Assembly (NCBI GenBank): GCA_943358395.1
Contig: CALRGY010000005.1
Coordinates: forward strand, 1-50,660
Source of the DNA: Candidatus Uhrbacteria bacterium
GTDB lineage: Bacteria; Patescibacteriota; Patescibacteriia; UBA9934
Length of the DNA stretch: 50,660 nt
Reading direction: 5' to 3'
The notes below the pieces were generated by a model. That model searched no databases, had not been told where the DNA came from, and was given only the letters and a program-made list of their open reading frames with translations. Position numbers and translations under genes: made by a program. Below, in pieces: positions 25,379 through 33,080 of the stretch; the stretch's first letter is position 1; each line of letters opens with the position of its first letter.

Positions 25379-26176
25379 TTATTTCGCGATCTGAAATGTG
25401 TCCTTTTGTGTGATGTTGTAATGCTTCGCTGCGCTTGTTCCTTGAACCACAAGTTCCAAGAATCGTTTTGTGCCGTAGCCCGAGCTTCCCATGGTTAAGC
25501 CGGTTTGATAGTTGGGAACGTTGCGGAGCTGCTTGTAGCACGTCGCCTTGATTGCGAGTCCGTTTAGAATAATCTCTCGTTCAGCGCCTTCTTCGAATCC
25601 AATATCGTCTGCGAGCAATGTTGTTTTGCAATTCCCAAAGGAATCAATTCTCCATACGTCGAGTGCGGCATCAGGAATATTCGTAAACATGAGTTTCTCT
25701 GATGGAACGTCTTTTTTCTCCCAGGCAATACGCGCAAGACGGGGAAGATAATCAAAGCTACGGAACTGTGACGTTGCCGCATGATCGATGACATCCTGCG
25801 CATAGCCGCCAAAGGCAAGCACCGTACGAATATCGGTTACATTGACGTGATCCGCAAGTCCAAACTTTTTCAATAAGGAAAGCACTTCGCCGTCGATGGT
25901 GCAGACGATGAGAATGTTTCCCACCCACAAGTATCCAAACGGGGTTCCATTGGGCCATTTGCGTGCAGCACCATGGCGCGGCGCCACATTCACCGCGATG
26001 ATTCCCTCCGCATCACCTGCAGCATCCAGCACGTCGATAAGATTCCCCGCAGCTTCAATATCGCTCGAAGCTCCCGCGAAGCTTGAAGAAATTCCAGGGA
26101 AAAGTGTGCTGTACCGTGTTTGCTGACGAATTTGCGCGTTGCTGTCGTAGCAGTCGGTGATGATAGAGATGAACAT
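25379..26176 (-). CDS. SAM hydroxide adenosyltransferase / DUF62 family
   Basis: 265 aa. An N-terminal ITDCYDSNAQIRQQTRY replaces the usual DFG start. SSDIEAAGNLIDVLDAAG, VNVAPRHG and the C-terminal GSSGYGTKRFLELVVQ with SAAKHYNI match the DUF62 (fluorinase-like) superfamily. Most bacterial members hydrolyse S-adenosyl-L-methionine to adenosine and methionine. It converges on the DUF5671 gene and diverges from trhO. Confidence 0.83.
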   Translation of the reverse strand: MFISIITDCYDSNAQIRQQTRYSTLFPGISSSFAGASSDIEAAGNLIDVLDAAGDAEGIIAVNVAPRHGAARKWPNGTPFGYLWVGNILIVCTIDGEVLSLLKKFGLADHVNVTDIRTVLAFGGYAQDVIDHAATSQFRSFDYLPRLARIAWEKKDVPSEKLMFTNIPDAALDVWRIDSFGNCKTTLLADDIGFEEGAEREIILNGLAIKATCYKQLRNVPNYQTGLTMGSSGYGTKRFLELVVQGTSAAKHYNITQKDTFQIAK

Positions 26177-26214
26177 AGGAATAGGTAAAATATTGGCGAA
26201 CCTTAGCAGATTTT

Positions 26215-26243
26215 TTGATTTCTTTCAATAATTCCGCTACACT
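26215..26243 (+). promoter_or_regulatory. trhO promoter
   Basis: TTGATT (26215-26220), a 17-nt spacer, and TACACT (26238-26243). The -10 ends 10 nt before ATG 26254, leaving a leader of about 3-4 nt and no Shine-Dalgarno. Confidence 0.7.
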
Positions 26244-26253
26244 CCTTCCGATT

Positions 26254-27147
26254 ATGTCGTCAACAGAAATCATCATCTTCTATACATACGTCCATATTGC
26301 CGATCCTGCTTCCCTTGTGGCATGGCAGCGAAAAACGTGTGAGGAACTAGGGCTATTCGGTCGCGTTCTCATCGCTTCAGAGGGAATCAACGGCACGCTT
26401 GAAGGAGCGCCTGAGGCAGTCGCGGAGTATGAACTGCGAATGCATGCCTTGCCAGAATTTTCCGATCTTTGGTTCAAGTCGAGCATCGGAACAGGAGAAG
26501 CGTTCAAGAAACTCGTTGTGAAGCTCCGATCGGAAATTGTTGCAACGGGACTCACCTCGGATAATGACGTCGATCCTAACATCATCACCGGCACACACAT
26601 CGATGCCGCAGAGTTGAAACAATGGATCACGAACGGTGAAGACTTTGAAATCATCGACATGCGGAACGAATATGAGTACGCCGTTGGTCACTTCGAGGGG
26701 TCGCGCAATAGCACGATGGGAAATTTCCGTGACCTGCCGAAGATCGCATCGAAGTTTGAAGATTTAAAGAAGAAGAAAGTGTTGACGGTGTGTACGTACG
26801 GTGTGCGGTGTGAGAAAGCGTCTGGGTTCTTGAAGCAGCAAGGATTTGAAGATGTGTATCAGCTCAACGGTGGCATTGGCACATACATGAAGCAATTTCC
26901 TGGTGAAGACTTTTTAGGGTCGTTGTACGTGTTTGATGGGAGAATGACTGAACAATTTACAGATAAATATATGGTGATTGGTGAATGCACAGCATGTGCG
27001 TCAAAAACAGAGCGTTTTGGAAACTGTGCGTGGGATGATTGCCACAAGCAGCTTTTAATTTGTTTGAATTGTGCGCCAAACGCAAAAGGAATTTGGTGTT
27101 CGGATGATTGCATGGTTGGTGCAGCGTCGAGTGTGCCAGTTCGATAA
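26254..27147 (+). CDS. trhO: tRNA uridine(34) hydroxylase TrhO (YceA), rhodanese family
   Basis: 297 aa, cytoplasmic. TrhO makes 5-hydroxyuridine at the tRNA wobble position. The N-terminal acylphosphatase-like domain includes FGRVLIASEGINGTL; the rhodanese domain has IIDMRNEYEYAVGHFEG and the catalytic-Cys loop CTYGVRCEKAS; and the Cys-rich C-terminus (GECTACASKTERFGNC, CLNCAPN, WCSDDC) probably binds zinc. The frame extends to 26215, but the promoter sits there, so ATG 26254 is used. The next gene begins 9 nt after the stop. Confidence 0.92.
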   Translation: MSSTEIIIFYTYVHIADPASLVAWQRKTCEELGLFGRVLIASEGINGTLEGAPEAVAEYELRMHALPEFSDLWFKSSIGTGEAFKKLVVKLRSEIVATGLTSDNDVDPNIITGTHIDAAELKQWITNGEDFEIIDMRNEYEYAVGHFEGSRNSTMGNFRDLPKIASKFEDLKKKKVLTVCTYGVRCEKASGFLKQQGFEDVYQLNGGIGTYMKQFPGEDFLGSLYVFDGRMTEQFTDKYMVIGECTACASKTERFGNCAWDDCHKQLLICLNCAPNAKGIWCSDDCMVGAASSVPVR

Positions 27148-27156
27148 ATATTTCTT

Positions 27157-28608
27157 ATGGACCACGGCAACGTCATCATCCGTTTTGAAAACGTTTCGTA
27201 TGCGTACGATGGGGATTATCCTATTCTCGACGATGCAAACTTTTCGATTCGTGAGAACAGTAAAATTACCGTGATGGGTCAGAACGGTGCCGGGAAGAGC
27301 ACAATCTTTAAAATGATTCTTGGAGAAGTTGCGCCAGATTCTGGGCAAATTCATCGTCAAAAGGGTTCGACGATCGCCATTGGACGACAAGTCATGAACC
27401 GTGAGCATCTTACAGAATCTGTGCGCGATTTTTTTGCCCATGCGTTTCCAGAAATCACCTACGATCTCGACAGGCGTATTGCTGACGTGCTCGAAGCGGT
27501 GAATCTCGTTGCGCCGCTCGAAAAAATTATCGGAGAATTCTCCGGTGGTCAGCAAGCACGATTGCTTCTTGCGTATGCATTGATTCAAAACCCGGATATT
27601 CTGCTTCTTGACGAGCCGACGAACAATCTCGACCACGACGGGATCGATCACCTCACCGGTTTCTTAATGATGTACCCCAAAACCGTGCTCGTGATTTCTC
27701 ACGACGCGGATTTTTTAAATGCGTTTACCGAAGGCGTGTTGCACTTGGATGTCTATCGTCATCAAACCGATATCTACGTGGGAAATTACTCCGATGTGAT
27801 CGAAGAGATCGCTGCGCGTGTGGAGCGTGACAGAGCGAAGAATGCTCAGCTGTTGAAGGAAATTCAAGACAGAAAAGATAAAGTGAACTTTTTTGCGAAC
27901 AAAGGAGGAAAGATGCGAAAGCTTGCCAGCAAGCTGAAGGATCAAGCAGCAGAAGCAGAAGAGAATATGGTTGAGGTTCGTCGCGATGACAGGACGATTA
28001 AGGATTTCAGCATCCCGTGCCAAGATTTTCCAGAAACCATTGTCACGATGACATCGGTGAAGGTGATTAAGAATCACGAACCGAGGGACGCAAAGGTGCA
28101 TGTCAAACTTCGTCGTCGGCAAAAACTGCTCGTATCGGGAACGAACGGCATTGGCAAGAGCACGTTGCTTCGCGCGTTGGCTGCGGGGAAGACCGACGGA
28201 CTCATCATCGATCCTGGGGTGAAGGTTGGCTATTATAAGCAAGATTTTTCTGGGCTCGATTTTGAACAGACGGCGTACGATTCGTTGGTATCGGTGATGG
28301 AACTTCCATCGAATGAAACATTGCGTGCTGTCGCTTCACAGTTTTTACTGACAAGCGCTGTGCTTCAAAATACGGTGGGTTCACTTTCCGAAGGGCAGAA
28401 AGGTTTACTGTGTTTTGCGCGATTTGTTTTACAAGCTCCAGGGCTTCTCATTCTTGACGAGCCAACAAACCATATTAACTTCCGCCATCTTCCCATTATC
28501 GCGAAAGCGATCGATGCGTATCAAGGCTGTGTGATTATGGTGAGCCATGCTCCAGAATTTGTTTCGCAGATCACATTCACGCAAGAGCTTGATCTGGGTA
28601 CGCTGTAA
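27157..28608 (+). CDS. ABC-F family ATPase, ribosome-associated type
   Basis: 483 aa, two ABC domains and no membrane segment. Domain 1: Walker A GQNGAGKSTIFK, signature FSGGQQARLLLAY, Walker B ILLLDEPTNNLD, H-loop VISHD. The interdomain linker is a charged helical pair (residues about 225-290). Domain 2: Walker A GTNGIGKSTLL, degenerate signature SLSEGQKGLLCFA, Walker B LLILDEPTNHINF, H-loop MVSHA. ABC-F proteins bind the ribosomal E site and affect translation or antibiotic tolerance. A second ABC-F lies at 33081. Confidence 0.9.
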   Translation: MDHGNVIIRFENVSYAYDGDYPILDDANFSIRENSKITVMGQNGAGKSTIFKMILGEVAPDSGQIHRQKGSTIAIGRQVMNREHLTESVRDFFAHAFPEITYDLDRRIADVLEAVNLVAPLEKIIGEFSGGQQARLLLAYALIQNPDILLLDEPTNNLDHDGIDHLTGFLMMYPKTVLVISHDADFLNAFTEGVLHLDVYRHQTDIYVGNYSDVIEEIAARVERDRAKNAQLLKEIQDRKDKVNFFANKGGKMRKLASKLKDQAAEAEENMVEVRRDDRTIKDFSIPCQDFPETIVTMTSVKVIKNHEPRDAKVHVKLRRRQKLLVSGTNGIGKSTLLRALAAGKTDGLIIDPGVKVGYYKQDFSGLDFEQTAYDSLVSVMELPSNETLRAVASQFLLTSAVLQNTVGSLSEGQKGLLCFARFVLQAPGLLILDEPTNHINFRHLPIIAKAIDAYQGCVIMVSHAPEFVSQITFTQELDLGTL

Positions 28609-28639
28609 ATCGATTCTTCACGGTTTCTTCATTGTTTCT

Positions 28640-28648
28640 TGATATACT
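28640..28648 (+). promoter_or_regulatory. Extended -10 promoter of the two-component system
   Basis: TGATATACT ends 7 nt before ATG 28656; the mRNA is predicted to be leaderless or nearly so. Confidence 0.5.
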
Positions 28649-28655
28649 TCGTTAT

Positions 28656-29321
28656 ATGAAGATTCTGATCGTTGAAGATGAACATAAGTTAAATGCTGCA
28701 ATCGCGACGGGGCTTCGGAGTAGGGGGTATATCGTTGATTGTGCGTTCGATGGGAAAGAGGGGGAGCGAATTGCGCGAGAGCATCCGTATGACTGCATTG
28801 TGCTCGATGTGATGATGCCGGTGATGGATGGTGCAGAGATGTGCAGAAAGCTGCGCAATGCGGGTGTGCACACTCCGGTGATTTTTCTTACCGCAAAGAG
28901 CGACGTGCATGAAAAGATCGAGGGACTCACTCTTGGTGCCGATGATTATGTGACCAAGCCGTTTTCTTTCGATGAGCTTGTGGCACGCATCCGTGCGGTA
29001 ACACGTCGCTCCACGTCTGCGCAAACCGAAACATTTGCGCTGGAAGGGCTCTTGCTGGATACGCGATCACAAACGGTAACGATTCACGGAAAGGTTATCG
29101 ATTTGACGTTGCGAGAATACGGGCTGCTCGAGTATTTCTTGCGTAATCAGGGTGCGGTGATTACGCGGGAAGATATTTTGTCTCATGTGTGGGATAGATT
29201 TTTCGATTCATTGAGTAACGTTGTTGACGTGCATATCAAAAACTTGCGAAAGAAATTACCGAAACCATATGCGAAACGTCTTCAAACGGTTTGGGGCAAA
29301 GGATACCGGCTCATTTCGTGA
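28656..29321 (+). CDS. OmpR/PhoB-family response regulator
   Basis: 221 aa. Receiver domain: acidic pair in VEDEHK, phospho-acceptor Asp in CIVLDVMMP, Thr in VIFLTAKS and Lys in DDYVTKPFSFDEL. The C-terminal winged helix (LTLREYGLLEYFL, VWDRFFDSLSNVVDVHIKNLRKKL, GKGYRLIS) binds DNA. The TTG frame at 28632 is passed over for ATG 28656, just after the -10. It overlaps the kinase gene by about 50 nt. It probably controls the adjacent envelope/flavoprotein genes (inference). Confidence 0.93.
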   Translation: MKILIVEDEHKLNAAIATGLRSRGYIVDCAFDGKEGERIAREHPYDCIVLDVMMPVMDGAEMCRKLRNAGVHTPVIFLTAKSDVHEKIEGLTLGADDYVTKPFSFDELVARIRAVTRRSTSAQTETFALEGLLLDTRSQTVTIHGKVIDLTLREYGLLEYFLRNQGAVITREDILSHVWDRFFDSLSNVVDVHIKNLRKKLPKPYAKRLQTVWGKGYRLIS

Positions 29322-30303
29322 ACGATATTTCTCAACGCGATTTCGTCTCACATGTATTTACAGCTTCGTGCTCGTGACGCTCCTCATTGTGTCGAGCGGC
29401 ATTACGCGAGAACTCTTTTCTGAACGCATTGAGCGTCGGTTCGCGATTATTATCGACCGTAGAGATAGAGTGCATTCCGTAGTGTTGCCGATTGATGCCG
29501 CAAGTGTGCGTGCAGATTTATCGAGTACATTGATTTTGGTCAACGGCATTTTGGTGGGTATTTCCGTTGTCGTGAGTTATTGGCTTGCATCCCGAACGGT
29601 GAAACCGATTCAAGAGGCATATGAACGTCAACGGCAATTCTTGAGCGATGCATCGCACGAACTGCGAACGCCGTTAGCGATTCTTCAAGCGAATTTAGAG
29701 AATGAAGAGCGCAGCGGATCGGAAGAAGAAAAGGCTCGTGCCGCAAGTCATTTAGAAGAAGTGCATCGGATGAGTGCTCTGGTACGCGACGTGCTTTCCC
29801 TCGCGAAACTCGAAAATTCAGAGCAAAGCATTCATCGTGTTCCTGTTGCGATGAACGCTATTGTTCATCAGGTCGTTGATCGTTTAGCACCGATCGCCGC
29901 GACGCATGGCGTTTCTCTTATCATCGATGAGTCATCGAATCCGTTTACGATCCTTGCGCACGAGGAGTCGATGATCCGTGTACTGACGAATATCGTCGAA
30001 AATGCGATTCTCTATAATCGCCCTCATGGAAAAGTGACCATCGCGCTGCATCGGGAACAGAATCTTGGATGTATCGATGTCATCGATACTGGCGTTGGAG
30101 TTGCTGATGCAGAGATACAGAAGATTTTCGATCGCTTTTACCGTGCAGAGAAAAGTCGTTCGCGCAGAACAGGTGGTAGCGGTTTGGGGCTGGCGATTGC
30201 ACGAGAGATCACGGAATCATTCGGTGGAACCATTACCATGACGAGTGCTGTGGATGTTGGCACAACGGTTCGTCTTACTTTTCCTATCCACACCACTTCA
30301 TGA
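29269..30303 (+). CDS. Sensor histidine kinase
   Basis: 344 aa. TM1 (LTCIYSFVLVTLLIVSSGI) and TM2 (LILVNGILVGISVVVSYWLA) enclose a short outer loop of about 55 residues. They are followed by a HAMP-like turn and the H box SDASHELRTPLA (phosphorylated His), N box VENAILYN, G1 DTGVGVA, F box FDRFYRAE and G2 GGSGLGLAIA. The small sensor loop suggests sensing at or in the membrane. ATG 29269 lies inside the 3' end of the regulator gene, indicating coupling. Confidence 0.9.
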   Translation: MRNVFKRFGAKDTGSFRERYFSTRFRLTCIYSFVLVTLLIVSSGITRELFSERIERRFAIIIDRRDRVHSVVLPIDAASVRADLSSTLILVNGILVGISVVVSYWLASRTVKPIQEAYERQRQFLSDASHELRTPLAILQANLENEERSGSEEEKARAASHLEEVHRMSALVRDVLSLAKLENSEQSIHRVPVAMNAIVHQVVDRLAPIAATHGVSLIIDESSNPFTILAHEESMIRVLTNIVENAILYNRPHGKVTIALHREQNLGCIDVIDTGVGVADAEIQKIFDRFYRAEKSRSRRTGGSGLGLAIAREITESFGGTITMTSAVDVGTTVRLTFPIHTTS

Positions 30304-30363
30304 TTGCTTCATTGGCGTTTATGTAGGGTAATGATGTTCCTTTTATTCTTCATTATCTTCAGT

Positions 30364-30873
30364 ATGACGAGAATACAGAAATCGATGATTACTGCTGCGA
30401 TCATTGCAACGGTTGGTGTAAGTGCGTTTGGTGCAACAACAGCATTTGCTGCATCGAAGAATACAGAGCGCGTTCATGCGCCGATGCAGAGTCTCGTGAC
30501 AGCGATTGCAGAAAAGTTTCATCTGAATGAAGCGGATGTACAAGCCGTGTTCGATGAACAGCGTCCAGTACTTCAGGATAAAGAGTCGAAGGGGATGAGT
30601 CCAAAGGAGCGCATTGCAGAAGCAGTGGAAGACGGAATGCTCACCCAGGAGCAGGCAGATGCGATTCTCGCAAAGATTCCGGAGCAGAAAGCATTTCTGA
30701 AAAGTCTTAAAGACATGGAAAAAGCAGATCGGAAAGCGGCGCTAGAGAAGAACATGACTGAGCTTGAAGCGTGGGCGGAGGAGAACGATATTCCAAAGTT
30801 TCTTTTGAAGTTCGCTCAGCCAAAAACGCACGGCCTTCGTGGAGAGATGCGATCAATGCACATGATGAAATAG
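30364..30873 (+). CDS. Secreted helical protein
   Basis: 169 aa. A clear signal peptide (MTRIQKSMITAAIIATVGVSA ... AFAASK, probable cleavage after AFA) is followed by an all-helical, Lys/Glu-rich chain. AIAEKFHLNEADVQAVFDEQ and RIAEAVEDGMLTQEQADAILAKI resemble the paired helices of DUF2680-type or Spy-like secreted proteins. It lies directly after the two-component genes and could be their target or a periplasmic modulator (inference). The longer frame from 30304 would bury the signal peptide. Confidence 0.7.
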   Translation: MTRIQKSMITAAIIATVGVSAFGATTAFAASKNTERVHAPMQSLVTAIAEKFHLNEADVQAVFDEQRPVLQDKESKGMSPKERIAEAVEDGMLTQEQADAILAKIPEQKAFLKSLKDMEKADRKAALEKNMTELEAWAEENDIPKFLLKFAQPKTHGLRGEMRSMHMMK

Positions 30874-30921
30874 GGGGAGGTGTGATAGAATATTCGCATC
30901 ATTTTTGATCAGTTTCTGAGT

Positions 30922-31515
30922 ATGAATGCTACGTTGAAACGCATCGCAATCCTTGTTGCGGCGCTTGTCCCGGTTGCGGTGATTGCGGTGCTGGTGATGC
31001 GCGATACGTCGGAATCCATTGCGCCATCGTTGAGCGCTGATGATGTTGGGAAAACAGAGCAGGTCGCGCGAGATCGAGACGATGAAAAGCCAGAACCATC
31101 ATCTCCAGCTGCAGAAACGGGAACACCTGCAGCTGCGCCAGTTGCGGGCACGCCAACATCGGTTGCCGTTTCAGTAACAGAAGCACCAAGCACGGTTCCG
31201 GTCACACCACAAACTTTCGATTATACCGACGGCACGTACAACGCCACGGGAACGTATCGTTCACCAGCGGGAATGGAGTCTGTTGCTATCGCTGTGGTAC
31301 TCAAGAGCGACATCGTTGCGGAAGTTTCGTTCACCGGAACATCACCGAACAGTACGTCACAGACAATGATGAATATGTTTAGCTCTGGGTACAAGGCGTT
31401 GGTTGTTGGAAAAAACATCGACGATGTGCAGTTGAGCAAAGTGTCTGGGTCATCACTCACGCCACAGGGATTTAACGATGCACTTAACGCGATCAAGACA
31501 CAGGCAGCGGTGTAG
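30922..31515 (+). CDS. FMN-binding domain protein, membrane-anchored
   Basis: 197 aa. An N-terminal TM helix (IAILVAALVPVAVIAVLVM) and a long Ala/Pro/Thr linker (residues about 40-95) lead to an FMN_bind domain: DGTYNATGTYRSPAGMESVAI, VLKSDIVAEVSF and the attachment region VSGSSLTPQGFNDAL. In this family FMN is bound covalently to the Ser/Thr of an SGAT-like motif by ApbE. The next gene is apbE, 7 nt away. An extended -10 (TGATAGAAT, 30883-30891) precedes it. Confidence 0.8.
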   Translation: MNATLKRIAILVAALVPVAVIAVLVMRDTSESIAPSLSADDVGKTEQVARDRDDEKPEPSSPAAETGTPAAAPVAGTPTSVAVSVTEAPSTVPVTPQTFDYTDGTYNATGTYRSPAGMESVAIAVVLKSDIVAEVSFTGTSPNSTSQTMMNMFSSGYKALVVGKNIDDVQLSKVSGSSLTPQGFNDALNAIKTQAAV

Positions 31516-31522
31516 TCCTAGT

Positions 31523-32401
31523 ATGAACTATCGAAAGGAATTTGATGCCATTGGAACTCACTGGTGTATTGATCTTCCGGCAAAACTCGACGCGCAACGC
31601 GTCGAGTTTGTTATGGGGATGATTCATCGGCGCATCGAGGAGTTCGATTGTGCATATTCTCGATTCCGTGAGGATTCAATGGTGACGGCGATGTCGAAAC
31701 ATTGTGGTCGATATGAATTACCAGCAGATGCTGCGCCGATGCTTGCGTTCTACAGAACATTATATAATCTGACACGTGGCGCGGTGACTCCACTCATCGG
31801 ACAGGCGCTCTCCGATGCGGGATACGATGCGGAGTATTCATTAATCACAAAATCGATGACTTCCCCGAAAGCGTGGGATGATGTGATGCACGTTGAAGGA
31901 TCGATGGTGACCCTTGCAGAACCGGTGCTGCTCGATTTTGGCGCCGCGGGAAAAGGGTATCTTATCGATATTGTTTCTGATCTCATTGAGGCGCAGGGAA
32001 TCGAGTCATACTGTGTAGACGCTGGCGGCGATATGCGACATCGGGGTGAAGCCGATGAACCCTTGCGCGTGGGGCTTGAGAATCCTGCCGATGCAACGCA
32101 GGTTATTGGCGTTGCGTCGATTGTAAACAGAAGTATCTGTGGTTCTGCGGGCAATCGGCGGGCATGGGGAACATTTACCCACATTCTTGATCCTCGATTA
32201 CTTACATCACCACGCCACATTCTTGCCGTCTGGGTTGTTGCCGATTCTACGATGATCGCCGATGGATTGACGACGGCGCTCATGTTTGCCAGTCCCGAAA
32301 CGCTCCGATCGGAATGCAATTTCGAATACGCGATCCTTCGATCCGATTTCTCCTTGGAGCGATCTGTGAATTTCCCGGGGGAGTTTTTTCTTGCTTCCTA
32401 A
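31523..32401 (+). CDS. apbE: FAD:protein FMN transferase ApbE
   Basis: 292 aa. It transfers FMN from FAD to a Ser/Thr of the partner protein. Visible: FDAIGTHWCIDL at the start, FDCAYSRFREDS, LLDFGAAGKGYLID, the DAGGD flavin motif (CVDAGGDMRHRG), HILDPR and the Mg-binding IADGLTTALM. It starts at the catalytic domain and has no signal peptide or lipobox, although ApbE is usually exported as a lipoprotein. The adjacent FMN_bind protein is the obvious substrate. Confidence 0.9.
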   Translation: MNYRKEFDAIGTHWCIDLPAKLDAQRVEFVMGMIHRRIEEFDCAYSRFREDSMVTAMSKHCGRYELPADAAPMLAFYRTLYNLTRGAVTPLIGQALSDAGYDAEYSLITKSMTSPKAWDDVMHVEGSMVTLAEPVLLDFGAAGKGYLIDIVSDLIEAQGIESYCVDAGGDMRHRGEADEPLRVGLENPADATQVIGVASIVNRSICGSAGNRRAWGTFTHILDPRLLTSPRHILAVWVVADSTMIADGLTTALMFASPETLRSECNFEYAILRSDFSLERSVNFPGEFFLAS

Positions 32402-32408
32402 TCTCTCG

Positions 32409-32476
32409 CCTCCACCCCCTCCGACTCCCCCTTACCGTTCACTCCCCCCTCTAATCCCCCCATAAATGGGGGGAAG
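32409..32476. repeat. Dispersed palindromic repeat, family R1 partial copy
   Basis: CCCCCTCCGACTCCCCCTTACC followed by a CCCCCC-ATAAAT-GGGGGG hairpin, in the short space between the convergent apbE and greA genes. It shares both blocks with the copies at 8421 and 46552. Confidence 0.7.
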
Positions 32477-32496
32477 GTCACGATCGAGATTCATCA

Positions 32497-33039
32497 TCAT
32501 CGAATCTCGATCACGACATATCTCGTCACTCTTTCCCCAACTGTCACGTCCACTATTTCACCAACCTTTGCGCCAAGAAGCGCCTTTCCAATGGGGGAGT
32601 GATGAGAGATTCTTCCCTTCATGGGATTACTTTCTTGTGAGCCGAGAATTTCGTACGTGTATTGAGGCGAACCCTCCCCCTGCAAAGGGGGAGTACGGAG
32701 GGGGTCGTGCACTTGTACCGTCACAATCGAACCAATACGCACTCTTGTCGACGTGGCATCGTGCACAATCGGGATTGCGTGATTGATTTTCTCAGTCAGG
32801 GAAAGAATTCTTCCGTTGATACGTCGAAGATTCTGCTTTGCCCATTGATAGCCAGCGTTCTCCGAGAAGTCTCCCATTTCGCCAGTACGAATCACTTCTG
32901 CTGCCGCAACGCCACGTTCAGTATCGATGAGCCGTTGCAACTCCCGTTTCATTGCCTCAATCTTTTCCGGCGTAAAATGCAAATCCGGCTCTTCCGTTTG
33001 TTGGCGCTCAAGTTCTTTTTTTCTGGTTGGAAGCCGCAT
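32497..33039 (-). CDS. greA: Transcription elongation factor GreA/GreB with a repeat-derived insert
   Basis: 180 aa. The N-terminal coiled coil contains the Gre signature TGEMGDFSENAGYQWAK, whose acidic tip acts in RNA polymerase to stimulate cleavage of backtracked RNA. The C-terminal FKBP-like domain has GSIVTVQV, YTYEILGS, SPIGKALLGAKVGEIVDV. Between GSIVTVQV and YTYEILG lies a foreign stretch of about 15 residues (DPLRTPPLQGEGSPQ), encoded by a dispersed palindromic repeat. The insert falls in a surface beta-hairpin, so the protein may still fold. Confidence 0.9.
   Translation of the reverse strand: MRLPTRKKELERQQTEEPDLHFTPEKIEAMKRELQRLIDTERGVAAAEVIRTGEMGDFSENAGYQWAKQNLRRINGRILSLTEKINHAIPIVHDATSTRVRIGSIVTVQVHDPLRTPPLQGEGSPQYTYEILGSQESNPMKGRISHHSPIGKALLGAKVGEIVDVTVGERVTRYVVIEIR
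32669..32705. repeat. Palindromic repeat inserted in greA, family R2
   Basis: A 37-bp core, GAACCCTCCCCCTGCAAAGG onward, matches 39355-39391 with two differences. It folds as CTCCCCC-TGCAAA-GGGGGAG. Here it is in frame inside greA; the other copy is intergenic after pepA. Confidence 0.85.
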
Positions 33040-33080
33040 AGAGCGTGAGGAAAATCTTTCAATAGTGTACTCTTCTCGTC

